Origin: DAXETY01 sp051155755 | GTDB taxonomy: Bacteria; Desulfobacterota; Desulfobacteria; Desulfobacterales; SG8-13 | Length of the DNA: 64,000 nucleotides | Direction: 5' to 3' | Assembly (NCBI GenBank): GCA_051155755.1 | Contig: DAXETY010000057.1 | Location: 13,997 to 77,996, forward strand | Shown: positions 25,969 through 34,451 of the stretch, piece by piece | Numbering within the stretch: the first letter of the stretch is position 1 | Layout of the letters: each line of letters opens with the position of its first letter | Notes under the pieces: model-generated | Database searches by the model: none | The model's input: the letters and a program-made list of their open reading frames with translations, nothing else | Told to the model about the DNA's origin: nothing | Translations under genes and position numbers: made by a program

Positions 25969-27117
25969 ATGGCCAAAGTGGCGAAATATGAAATCCGGGA
26001 GGGTGGGATTCTGGATGCATTCAAAGAATTGTTTGCGGCCGTGCTGCAACTGGACGACGTCGTAGCCGTCCTGGTACCGCAACAGCTTCCCGGCAAGAAA
26101 ACCGTCATGCCGACGCTGGTCAGCGACGCCGGGGCACTGGAAGGTTTGAACCCGTTGGCGCCGGCATTCCCGATGAATGCCGCCAAAATCGTTTCACGGC
26201 TGTCGCGCAAGCCGTTGGAAGGCAAGCTGGCGGTGCTGCTGCGTCCCTGTGAGGTACGCGCCTTCGTGGAACTGGTCAAGCTGAAACAGGGCCGTTTCGA
26301 AGACCTGATCGTTTTGAGCTGTGATTGCCTGGGCGCCTATCGCAATACCGATTTCATGCGGATTTGCGGTGACAACATCGCCGAGACCAGCCTGCAGTTT
26401 TTTCGCAACGCCCTGGCCGGAGAAATCGAAATCGAAGACGGGGTCGATATCGCGCCGGCCTGCCGGGCCTGCGAACACCCGGTCGCACAGGCGGCCGACA
26501 TCACCATCGGATTTGTCGGCGTGGATCCCGAACAGGCATTTCTGCTGATCGGACAGAGCGAGCGCGGCGACGAGCTGCTCGAGCGCCTGGACCTGGATTC
26601 GGGCCAGATGCCGGCGGAACGGGAAGAAGCCCTGAAGGTTTTGGTCGAAAAACGCACGGCCGCGCGCGATGCGATGGTCGCCGATACCCGGGCCGCCGTC
26701 GAAAGCCTGGAAAAGCTGACCGAATACCTGGCCGGCTGTGTCAACTGCTACAACTGCCGGGTGGCCTGTCCGGTTTGCTATTGCAAGGAGTGCGTTTTCG
26801 TCACCGATGTATTCAACCACCTGCCGTCACAGTACCTGCAGTGGGCACGCCGCAAAAAGATGATCAAGATGCCCACCGACACGGTGTTTTATCACCTGAC
26901 CCGGCTGGCTCACATGAGCACGGCCTGTGTCGGCTGCGGCCAGTGTTCCAATGCGTGTCCCAACGAGATACCGGTCATGGAGCTGTTTCGAACGATTGCC
27001 GGGCGCACCCAGAAGGCGTTTGAGTACGAGGCCGGCAGGGATGTCGAGGATAAACCGCCGCTGTCCGAGTTTCGGGAAAAAGAATTCAGTGATGTTGTCG
27101 GAATTCAGGCAAATTAA
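25969..27117 (+). CDS. FrhB/FdhB-like iron-sulfur flavoprotein subunit
   Basis: 382 residues. The first 250 residues resemble the F420-hydrogenase/formate-dehydrogenase beta-subunit family (AVLLRPCEVRAFVEL; LSCDCLGAY; ACRACEHPVAQAADITIGFVG). A helical insert and a ferredoxin-like C-terminal part follow, with CVNCYNCRVACPVCYCKEC and CVGCGQCSNACPNEIP, enough for two [4Fe-4S] clusters plus extra cysteines. An AGGAGG precedes the ATG. In related operons such proteins pass electrons between a cofactor or ferredoxin and HdrA via MvhD. The flavin and substrate cannot be read from the sequence; F420 is unlikely in this lineage, so formate- or ferredoxin-linked roles are better guesses. Confidence 0.82.
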   Translation: MAKVAKYEIREGGILDAFKELFAAVLQLDDVVAVLVPQQLPGKKTVMPTLVSDAGALEGLNPLAPAFPMNAAKIVSRLSRKPLEGKLAVLLRPCEVRAFVELVKLKQGRFEDLIVLSCDCLGAYRNTDFMRICGDNIAETSLQFFRNALAGEIEIEDGVDIAPACRACEHPVAQAADITIGFVGVDPEQAFLLIGQSERGDELLERLDLDSGQMPAEREEALKVLVEKRTAARDAMVADTRAAVESLEKLTEYLAGCVNCYNCRVACPVCYCKECVFVTDVFNHLPSQYLQWARRKKMIKMPTDTVFYHLTRLAHMSTACVGCGQCSNACPNEIPVMELFRTIAGRTQKAFEYEAGRDVEDKPPLSEFREKEFSDVVGIQAN

Positions 27118-27147
27118 GATCATCCGAACCCCACGGAGGTGTTCATC

Positions 27148-30100
27148 ATGCCTCGCAAGATAGGAAAGGCCCTGGTTGTCGGCGCCGGCATCAGCGGGAT
27201 TCGCGCGGCGCTGGATCTGGCCGAAACCGGATACGGAGTTACGCTGATCGATCGCGCGCCGCATCTGGGCGGCATTCTCCGACAGCTCGACTACCAGTTT
27301 CCCACCGATCGCTGCGGCATGTGCAAAATGCTGCCGCTGGTGGACCGGGATGCGGCTTCGCAGTACTGCCTTCGCAAAGGATTGTTTCACGAAAACATCG
27401 ACATTCGGCTTTCCACCGAGCTCCAGGCCTTGGAAGGCGAGCCGGGAAACCTGCGGGCGACCCTGCACGCCAAACCTCGCTGGGTGGATCCCCAACGCTG
27501 CATCGGCTGCGGTGAATGTGTGCCGGTTTGTCCGGTGGAAGTCCGCGATGATTTCAATGCCGGCCTGACGGCCCGCAAGGCGATCTATCTGCCGGTACCC
27601 CATGCCATCCCAAATCCCTACGTCATCGACGCGACGGTGTGCATCCGCTGCGGCGAATGCGAGAAGGTGTGCCCCACCGGCGCCATTCAACTGGCCGAAC
27701 CCGAGCGAAAAAAATTCAGGATTCTGGTGGTCGACGACGAACTGGTTGTGCGCGACTCCCTTAAGGAGTGGCTCGTTGTGGAAGGCTATTTCGTCGATAT
27801 GGCCGCCTCCGGGACCGAAGCCCTGCAAAAGCTCGAAGAGACGCCGTTTCACCTGATGCTGGTTGATATTAAAATGCCCGGAATGGATGGCGTGGAGCTG
27901 CTGGAAAAAGCCAGGGAAGCGCATCCGGATGTGCTTGTGGTCATGATGACCGCCTATGCGACGGTGGAAACCGCCGTGGAAGCGATGAAAATCGGGGCAC
28001 TGGATTACCTGGTCAAACCCTTCGATCCGGAAACCCTGATCCCCATGGTGACGAAAATCTATGAAGACAGCCGCACCGCCGAAGGCGAGGTGTTGGAAGT
28101 CGGGGCCCTGGTACTGTGTGGCGGGACGGATTATTTCGACCCGGCCACCGGAAAAAACACCTATGGGTACGGCGTCCTTCCGGGAGTGGTCACCAGTTTG
28201 GAATTCGAACGAATCTTCAGCGGCACCGGGCCGAGCGCCGGCCGTCTGGTTCGCCCCCAGGACGGCCGACCGGTGCGAAGGGTGGCTTGGATCCAGTGCG
28301 TGGGCTCCCGGGATCTGAACACCGAAGCCGATTTCTGTTCGAACGTTTGCTGCATGTACGCCATCAAAGAGGCCCGGGTGGCCCGGGAGCGGAGCGGCAA
28401 CGGGCTGGAAACCACCATTTTTTACATGGACATGCGCACATTCGGCAAGACGTTCCAGCGCTATCGCGATCAGGCCGAACAGGATTGCGGGGGGCGGTTC
28501 GAGCGCGGCCGGGTGCATTCGGTCGTCTTTGACGAAACGGCCGGTGATCTGGTCATCCGATATGCGGATCTCGACGGCCGCATGCAAACCTCGGCCCAGG
28601 ACATGGTGGTGCTGGCCGTCGGTCAGCGGCCGGCGCGCGGCAGCGCCCGGCTGGCCGAAATGCTGGAAATACCGCTCAATCAATGGGGGTTCGGCGAAAC
28701 CCGCCCTTTTTCACAGGTTCGCACAGATCGGGAAGGAATTTTCCTGGGCGGATCGTTTGGCGGATTGAAAGACATTGCCGAATCGGTCACCCAGGCGTCG
28801 GCCGCCGCCCTGGAGGCCTCGCGGACCATTCACGCCGCCGGCGGCGGATTGGCTCCGGAAGCCGATGGGCGCACGGAGCACCGGGACGTTTCCCACGAGT
28901 CGCCGCGAATCCTGGCGGTGCTGTGCACCTGCAACCAGACCCTGGGAGATGCCGCTCATCTGGAGCCGCTCATGACGGCGCTGCGCCGCGATCCGGCCAT
29001 CGATGCGGTGGAAACGGTTCCGGCGATCTGCACGGCGGACGGCTGGCAGACCGTGGAAGATCTGGCCAAACACCGCCGTCCGAACCGGATCCTGATCGGT
29101 GCCTGTCTGCCGTACGTATATGCACGCAAACTCCGAGCGCTTTCCGATCGATTGGGCCTGGGGGCCGCACTGGTGGACGTGGTCGATATCCGGTCGGCGG
29201 CGTTTGAAGCCGAGACCGAAACCACCGCCGACCTGCAGCGCTGCGCACTGCAGACGGCGGCCTCCCGTTTGAAACGGGTCGATCCGTCCCCGGCCGAGGA
29301 AGCGCCCATCGAACAACGGGCACTGGTCATCGGCGGTGGAATCGCCGGCATGACCGCAGCCCTGGCCGTTGCCGATCACGGCTATCCGGTGGACCTGGTA
29401 GAGGTGTCCGAGGAACTGGGCGGAAATCTGCGATGGCTGCGCCGAACGCTGGAGGGAAGCGACCCGCAGGCATTGCTGGAAGAAGCCGTTCAGAAAGTCG
29501 AAAAACATCCTCAGATTCAATTGCATCTGGGCAGTCGGCTGCGTTCGGCAACCGGCCAGGTGGGCCGTTTTGCCGCCACGGTCGAAGACGCCGGTGGAAC
29601 GGTGACGGTATTGCGCCACGGAGCGATCATCCTGGCCACCGGCGGCTCCGAGGCGCAGCCGCAGTCTTATGGCTATGGCAGCAGCGCCAACATCGTCACC
29701 CAGAAAGAATTGGAAGAAGCCGTCGCCGCCGACCGCATCGACCCCGGCGGGCTTGGCACGGTGGTAATGATCCAGTGTGCGGATTGCCGCGAGGAGCCGC
29801 GCAATTACTGCAGCCGGGTGTGCTGCGCTTCGGCCCTGAAACATGCCCTGCATTTGAAAGAGGTCAACCCCGAGGTCAACGTGTATGTACTGTACCGGGA
29901 TATGATGACCTACGGTTTCAGCGAGACCTATTTCACCGAGGCCCGCCGCCGCGGCGTTACCTTCATTCAGTACACCCTGCATACCAAGCCGGAGGTGCAC
30001 AGCACCGAGGCGGGGGTCAGCGTGCAGGTAACCGAGCCGATCCTCGGGAGAGCCGTGGAAATCGATGCCGACCTGGTGGTACTGGCCGCCGGAATCACAC

Positions 30101-30582
30101 CGAATCTGCCGGCGGATCTCGCGGATTCGCTGGGGATCGGGCGCGATACCGACGGGTTCTTCCAGGAAGCCGATGCCAAGTGGCGCCCGGTGGATGCGCT
30201 CAAAGAAGGTGTGTTCGCCTGCGGGCTGGCTCATTCTCCGCGAAACATCACCGAATCGATTGCCACCGCCGAGGCGGCCGCACAGCGCTCCCTGCGGCTG
30301 CTGTCGCGCCGGTCCCTGCCGGCCGGCAAGGTTGTGGCGCGCGTCCATGAAAGTCTGTGCAGTTTGTGCCAGCGCTGCATCGAGGTTTGCCCATACGGTG
30401 CCCGCAGCCTGGACGAAGAACAGGAAAAAGTGCGGGTCAACGCCCTGATGTGCCAGGGCTGCGGCAGCTGCGCGGCGGTGTGCCCCAACAAGGCCTCGGT
30501 GCTGGAGAGTTTTCTCCAGGAGCAGATGCTGGAAACCATCGATGCCGCCCTGGGCAGCGTGTGGGAAAAAACCGGATGGTAG
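27148..30582 (+). CDS. Double HdrA with an inserted CheY receiver domain
   Basis: 1144 residues. First half: HdrA without its N-terminal cluster domain: FAD motif VVGAGISGIRAAL, two ferredoxin motifs (CIGCGECVPVCPV; CIRCGECEKVCPTGA), then at about 187-302 a complete response-regulator receiver (ILVVDDELVVRD, phospho-acceptor D240 in LVDIKMPGMDG, MMTAYATVET, YLVKPFDPETL), then HdrA resumes with EVGALVLCGG and CVGSRDLNTEADFCSNVCC. Second half (from about 584): HdrA N-terminal domain (CTCNQ, ICTADGW, GACLPYVYARKL), FAD motif VIGGGIAGMTAAL, CADCREEPRNYCSRVCC and a C-terminal ferredoxin (CSLCQRCIEVCP; CQGCGSCAAVCP). The ATG at 27148 has GGAGG 8 nt upstream; a GTG at 27139 is in frame. All residues needed for phosphorylation appear present, so a flavin/Fe-S enzyme core carries its own phospho-switch. 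Confidence 0.93.
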   Translation: MPRKIGKALVVGAGISGIRAALDLAETGYGVTLIDRAPHLGGILRQLDYQFPTDRCGMCKMLPLVDRDAASQYCLRKGLFHENIDIRLSTELQALEGEPGNLRATLHAKPRWVDPQRCIGCGECVPVCPVEVRDDFNAGLTARKAIYLPVPHAIPNPYVIDATVCIRCGECEKVCPTGAIQLAEPERKKFRILVVDDELVVRDSLKEWLVVEGYFVDMAASGTEALQKLEETPFHLMLVDIKMPGMDGVELLEKAREAHPDVLVVMMTAYATVETAVEAMKIGALDYLVKPFDPETLIPMVTKIYEDSRTAEGEVLEVGALVLCGGTDYFDPATGKNTYGYGVLPGVVTSLEFERIFSGTGPSAGRLVRPQDGRPVRRVAWIQCVGSRDLNTEADFCSNVCCMYAIKEARVARERSGNGLETTIFYMDMRTFGKTFQRYRDQAEQDCGGRFERGRVHSVVFDETAGDLVIRYADLDGRMQTSAQDMVVLAVGQRPARGSARLAEMLEIPLNQWGFGETRPFSQVRTDREGIFLGGSFGGLKDIAESVTQASAAALEASRTIHAAGGGLAPEADGRTEHRDVSHESPRILAVLCTCNQTLGDAAHLEPLMTALRRDPAIDAVETVPAICTADGWQTVEDLAKHRRPNRILIGACLPYVYARKLRALSDRLGLGAALVDVVDIRSAAFEAETETTADLQRCALQTAASRLKRVDPSPAEEAPIEQRALVIGGGIAGMTAALAVADHGYPVDLVEVSEELGGNLRWLRRTLEGSDPQALLEEAVQKVEKHPQIQLHLGSRLRSATGQVGRFAATVEDAGGTVTVLRHGAIILATGGSEAQPQSYGYGSSANIVTQKELEEAVAADRIDPGGLGTVVMIQCADCREEPRNYCSRVCCASALKHALHLKEVNPEVNVYVLYRDMMTYGFSETYFTEARRRGVTFIQYTLHTKPEVHSTEAGVSVQVTEPILGRAVEIDADLVVLAAGITPNLPADLADSLGIGRDTDGFFQEADAKWRPVDALKEGVFACGLAHSPRNITESIATAEAAAQRSLRLLSRRSLPAGKVVARVHESLCSLCQRCIEVCPYGARSLDEEQEKVRVNALMCQGCGSCAAVCPNKASVLESFLQEQMLETIDAALGSVWEKTGW

Positions 30583-30614
30583 ACATGCGAAAAAAGTCGT
30601 GAAAGGAACCATCG

Positions 30615-31178
30615 ATGAAAACAAGCCATGCCGAAGAAATCCGGATCGTCGAAGAACCCGCGCTGTCGCGGGTCCGGGAGATGCTGTCGGCCTGCATCCA
30701 GTGCGGCACCTGCACCGGTTCCTGCCCGAACGAGTTCGCCATGGACCTGACACCGCGGATGCTGTGGCGCCTGGTGCTGCTGGGCCAAAAAGAGGAAATC
30801 TTTCGCAGCCAGACCTTTTCTCTCTGTTCGGCCTGCTACACCTGCACCCTGCGTTGTCCGCGCGGACTGCCCCTGACCGAGGCCATGAGCAGGCTCAAGC
30901 AGATGGCCGCCGAAGAAGGTCTCCGGCGCTATCGACGCAGCACATTATTTTACCAAAGTTTCCTGGAGAGCGTCCGTCGGCACGGCCGGGTGCGGGAGAT
31001 GGAAATGATGACACTGTATTTCAATCGCGTGAAAAACCCGTTGTTGCCGTTGCGATTTGCCGGTCTCGGTCTAAAGCTCATGCGCAGGGGCAAGGTGCCG
31101 CTGCAGCTGCCGGCCAAAGGTCACGGCAAGCTGGATGCACTGTTTCGTAAAGCACGTCAACTGGAGGAAACCTCATGA
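30615..31178 (+). CDS. hdrC: Heterodisulfide reductase subunit C, HdrC
   Basis: 187 residues with two [4Fe-4S] motifs, CIQCGTCTGSCPNE (near 33) and CSACYTCTLRCPRG (near 73), as in soluble HdrC. It relays electrons from HdrA to the HdrB catalytic site. No membrane segment, so it is not the HdrE/DsrK-type membrane form. AAAGGAACC lies before the ATG. Its stop overlaps the hdrB start (ATGA), implying coupled translation and a stable HdrBC pair. Confidence 0.95.
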   Translation: MKTSHAEEIRIVEEPALSRVREMLSACIQCGTCTGSCPNEFAMDLTPRMLWRLVLLGQKEEIFRSQTFSLCSACYTCTLRCPRGLPLTEAMSRLKQMAAEEGLRRYRRSTLFYQSFLESVRRHGRVREMEMMTLYFNRVKNPLLPLRFAGLGLKLMRRGKVPLQLPAKGHGKLDALFRKARQLEETS

Positions 31179-32065
31179 ATTATTTGTATTACTCCGGTTG
31201 TTCTTTGGAAGGATCGGCCCGCGAATACGATCGTTCGACCCGGGCGTGTTTGACGGCACTGGGTGCGACGATCACCGAAATCGAGGACTGGACCTGCTGC
31301 GGCGCCAGCGCCGCCGAGGCCGTGGACCGCAACCTGGCCCTGGCGCTGCCGGCCCGCAACCTGGCGCTGGCCGAGAAGCAGGCCGGCAAGACCGACCTGC
31401 TGGTGCCCTGCAGCGCGTGTTACCTGAACCTGAAAAAGGTGGAAACTTTGGTTCGCAAGGACGCGGACTTGCTGGCGACCGTCAATTCCATCCTGGCCGC
31501 GGACGACCTGCAGATGAGCGGTCGGACCCGCACGCGCCACCTGCTGGACGTGCTCAGCCGGGACTTCGGCCCCGGGGCGGTGGCTTCGCGCCGGCAACGT
31601 TCCCTGGCAGGCATTTCGGTGGCACCGTATTACGGGTGCCAGTGTCTGCGGCCTTATGCGGTATTCGACGATCCCGAGGCTCCTCAATCCATGGAACCGC
31701 TGCTGCGGGCAACCGGAGCGGCGGTGCATCGCTGGTCCATGGGCGGCAAATGCTGTGGGGCTTCCCACATGAACACCAAGATGGACGTGGGCCTGCAGCT
31801 GGTTGCGGCCATCCTGGAGGAAGCACGCGGTGCGGATGCGATCGTCACGGTTTGTCCCATGTGCCAGATGAACCTGGAAGCCTATCAACGCAAGATCTCC
31901 CGCATGCAGAACGCCGACCTGACCGTCAGCGTCCTGTACCTGCCTCAACTGCTCGGATGGGCGCTGGGGCTGGATGAAAATGCACTGGGTCTGGAATTGA
32001 ATCTGGCTTTGAAGAAAGATTTTCTCGAAACCCTGCGGCGGCGACAATCGGCTGCAGCCGCCTGA
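31175..32065 (+). CDS. hdrB: Heterodisulfide reductase subunit B, HdrB
   Basis: 296 residues with two CCG domains, the ligands of the noncubane [4Fe-4S] clusters that reduce disulfides in methanogen HdrB. Domain 1: YSGCSLEG, DWTCCGAS, PCSACYLN. Domain 2: YYGCQCLRP, GGKCCGASHMN, VCPMCQMN. The cysteines look complete. Sulfate reducers lack coenzyme M/B heterodisulfide, so the substrate is another thiol/disulfide (DsrC-type proteins are a common suggestion) or the module serves ferredoxin/NADH exchange. No dsrC is in the window. Confidence 0.95.
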   Translation: MNYLYYSGCSLEGSAREYDRSTRACLTALGATITEIEDWTCCGASAAEAVDRNLALALPARNLALAEKQAGKTDLLVPCSACYLNLKKVETLVRKDADLLATVNSILAADDLQMSGRTRTRHLLDVLSRDFGPGAVASRRQRSLAGISVAPYYGCQCLRPYAVFDDPEAPQSMEPLLRATGAAVHRWSMGGKCCGASHMNTKMDVGLQLVAAILEEARGADAIVTVCPMCQMNLEAYQRKISRMQNADLTVSVLYLPQLLGWALGLDENALGLELNLALKKDFLETLRRRQSAAAA

Positions 32066-32096
32066 CAAAGGCCAACGACACATCTGGGAAGGGCCT

Positions 32097-34418
32097 ATGC
32101 GACAACCGCTGGCGTTTCTGCGCCACAGGCTGGTGACCAAACTGATCCTGACGGTGGGGTTGACGCTGTTGCTGGCGATCGGCTTCTGGGCCTACTACGA
32201 CATCAAGTACCAGAAGCAAAAGCTCATGGACGAGGTGGTTCAGGGCGTTGACCGCCTGACCACCACCGTCCGCCTGGGCACGCATTACGCCATGATGCTC
32301 AACTCCCGGGACGACATCAACCAGATTATCAACAACATCGGCCGGCAGAAAGAGATCGAAAACATTCGCATTTACAACAAAGAAGGCGAAATCAAGTTTT
32401 CCAATCAACCTGCGGAAGTCGAACAGAAGACCAACATCAAGGCCGAAGCCTGCTACATCTGCCATCGCACCGAACCGCCCCTGACCACCCTGGATCTCGA
32501 CGAACGCATCCGCATCTTTTCCGGGCCGGACCACCGAATGCTGGGGATCATCAGCCCCATCCGCAATGATCCGGGATGTTCGTCGGAATGCCACGTGCAT
32601 CCGGAGGGCAAGCAAATCCTCGGTCTTCTGGACCTGGTGGTGTCCTTGAAGGAAACCGACAACGAGATCCTGCATGCCGAAAAGCGCATCACCGGCCTGG
32701 CGGTGATCCTGTTCGTGCTGACCTCCACGATTCTTTTCGTCATCGTATTCAAGTTCGTCAACCAGCCGGTAAAGCAACTGATCGAAGGCACGCGCCGAAT
32801 TGCCAGCGGGCATACGCATGACAACGTCGTTATCCGCCAGGACGACGAGATGGGCCAGCTGGCCGATGCCATCAATCGAATGGGCAGGGAGATCGGCGAA
32901 AAGCAGGCCGAGCTCAACCGGCAGAGGGACGAGTACCAGATGCTGTTCGAGCGGGCGCCTTGCATGATCACGGTTCAAGACCGCGAATACCGCCTGCTGC
33001 GCTACAACCAGGAGTTCGCCCAGCGCTTCGACACCACCATCGGGGACCACTGCTACCAGGCTTACAAGGGACGCAACGAAAAATGCGGCAACTGTCCGGT
33101 GGAGCGCACCTTTATCGACGGCAAACCGCATTACGGCGAGGAGTCGGGCCTCAACAAGGACGGCAGCTCGGCTCACTGGATTTTTCGCACCTCGCCGATG
33201 TTCGACGACAACGGCAACATCGTTGCCGCCATGGAGATGAGCCTGGACATCACCCGGCGCAAGCGCCTGGAAAAGGACCTGGAAAAATCGGAGCGCAAGT
33301 ATCACGAAATCTTCAACAACATCCCCAATCCGGTTTTCGTCCTGGATTTTGCGACCCTGGAGATTCTGGACTGCAACGAAAGTGTCACCGCCGACTACGG
33401 CTACGACAAAGAAGAGATCATCGGCACATCCTTCCTGCAGTTGTTTGCCGAAAAGAATCAGGCCGCCTACGAAAATCGGCTGCGTCAGCACACCGTGCTC
33501 AATCAGATCAAGCATCGCGGCAAAGACGACCGCACCCTGTTTGTCAACATTCGCATTTCGCCTTCGGAATATCCGGGCAAGAAAGTGCTGCTGGTGACCA
33601 CCAGTGACATCACCAAACGACTGGAGGCCGAGCAGCAGCTGATCCAGGCCAGCAAGATGGCCACCCTGGGCGAAATGGCCACCGGCATTGCCCACGAGTT
33701 GAATCAGCCGCTTTCGGTTATCAAGACCACCAGCAGCTATTTCATCCGAAAAATCGACCGCAACGAAACCATCGATGCAGAGCGGCTCAACCAGATGCTG
33801 CGCAAGGTGGACCGCAACGTGGATCGGGCCACCAACATCATCAATCACATGCGGCAGTTCGCCCGCAAGTCCGATATTTCATTGGAAAAAATATCTGTCA
33901 ACGACGTGTTGAAAAGCGCCTTCGAGATTTTCAGCCAGCAACTGAAAGTGCGCGGCATCGAGGTGGTCTGGGAACTGGCCTCGGACCTGCCCAAGATCGA
34001 GGCCGATCCCGCCCGGCTCGAGCAGGTATTTATCAACCTCCTGCTCAACGCCCGGGATGCCATCGAAGAAAAGCGCGCTGCAGGGGCCGACCCCGAGGTG
34101 GTGGAAACCATCACGTTGAAATCCTGGACCGACGGCCGCAACGTGGTGGCCGAAGTCCGCGATACCGGTACCGGCATTCCCCGGGATATCGAAGAAAAGA
34201 TGTTCGAGCCTTTTTTCACCACCAAGGAGGTCGGCAAGGGCACCGGACTGGGGCTGTCCATCAGTTACGGGATTGTCAAAGATTGCCGGGGCGAAATCCG
34301 GGCCGTGTCACGGGGCGAGAATCGGGGCTCGGTATTTTTCGTGACCTTTCCGATTGCCGTGCGGAAAGCCGGTAAACACAAACAAAGCGCTGAAGAACGA
34401 CCGGTGGAATCGGTCTGA
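32097..34418 (+). CDS. Membrane histidine kinase with c-type heme motifs in its outer domain
   Basis: 773 residues. TM1 (about 15-35), a periplasmic domain of about 160 residues, TM2 (about 198-222), HAMP, two PAS domains, HisKA (AHELNQPLSV, His near 532) and HATPase (DTGTGIP, GTGLGLS). The periplasmic domain contains CYICHR (C119, C122, H123), a canonical CxxCH heme c site, and CSSECH (C161, C165, H166), a CxxxCH variant. So the sensor may hold one or two covalent hemes and report redox state or a gas. PAS1 has the cysteine cluster DHCYQAYKGRNEKCGNC. It lies 31 nt after hdrB, in the same operon, which ties redox sensing to the Hdr proteins. Confidence 0.9.
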   Translation: MRQPLAFLRHRLVTKLILTVGLTLLLAIGFWAYYDIKYQKQKLMDEVVQGVDRLTTTVRLGTHYAMMLNSRDDINQIINNIGRQKEIENIRIYNKEGEIKFSNQPAEVEQKTNIKAEACYICHRTEPPLTTLDLDERIRIFSGPDHRMLGIISPIRNDPGCSSECHVHPEGKQILGLLDLVVSLKETDNEILHAEKRITGLAVILFVLTSTILFVIVFKFVNQPVKQLIEGTRRIASGHTHDNVVIRQDDEMGQLADAINRMGREIGEKQAELNRQRDEYQMLFERAPCMITVQDREYRLLRYNQEFAQRFDTTIGDHCYQAYKGRNEKCGNCPVERTFIDGKPHYGEESGLNKDGSSAHWIFRTSPMFDDNGNIVAAMEMSLDITRRKRLEKDLEKSERKYHEIFNNIPNPVFVLDFATLEILDCNESVTADYGYDKEEIIGTSFLQLFAEKNQAAYENRLRQHTVLNQIKHRGKDDRTLFVNIRISPSEYPGKKVLLVTTSDITKRLEAEQQLIQASKMATLGEMATGIAHELNQPLSVIKTTSSYFIRKIDRNETIDAERLNQMLRKVDRNVDRATNIINHMRQFARKSDISLEKISVNDVLKSAFEIFSQQLKVRGIEVVWELASDLPKIEADPARLEQVFINLLLNARDAIEEKRAAGADPEVVETITLKSWTDGRNVVAEVRDTGTGIPRDIEEKMFEPFFTTKEVGKGTGLGLSISYGIVKDCRGEIRAVSRGENRGSVFFVTFPIAVRKAGKHKQSAEERPVESV

Positions 34419-34451
34419 TCCGGTACGCCGTCGGCGGAGGAGACGGGCGTG

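Noticed and set aside
28711..30753. Long minus-strand open frame opposite the double HdrA gene (680 codons)
   Set aside because: Antisense shadow: no recognisable motifs, start or operon context, while the opposite strand encodes clear FAD and ferredoxin motifs.
31926..33848. Minus-strand frame of 640 codons opposite hdrB and the heme-type kinase
   Set aside because: Overlaps two well-supported genes on the other strand and has no domain signature.
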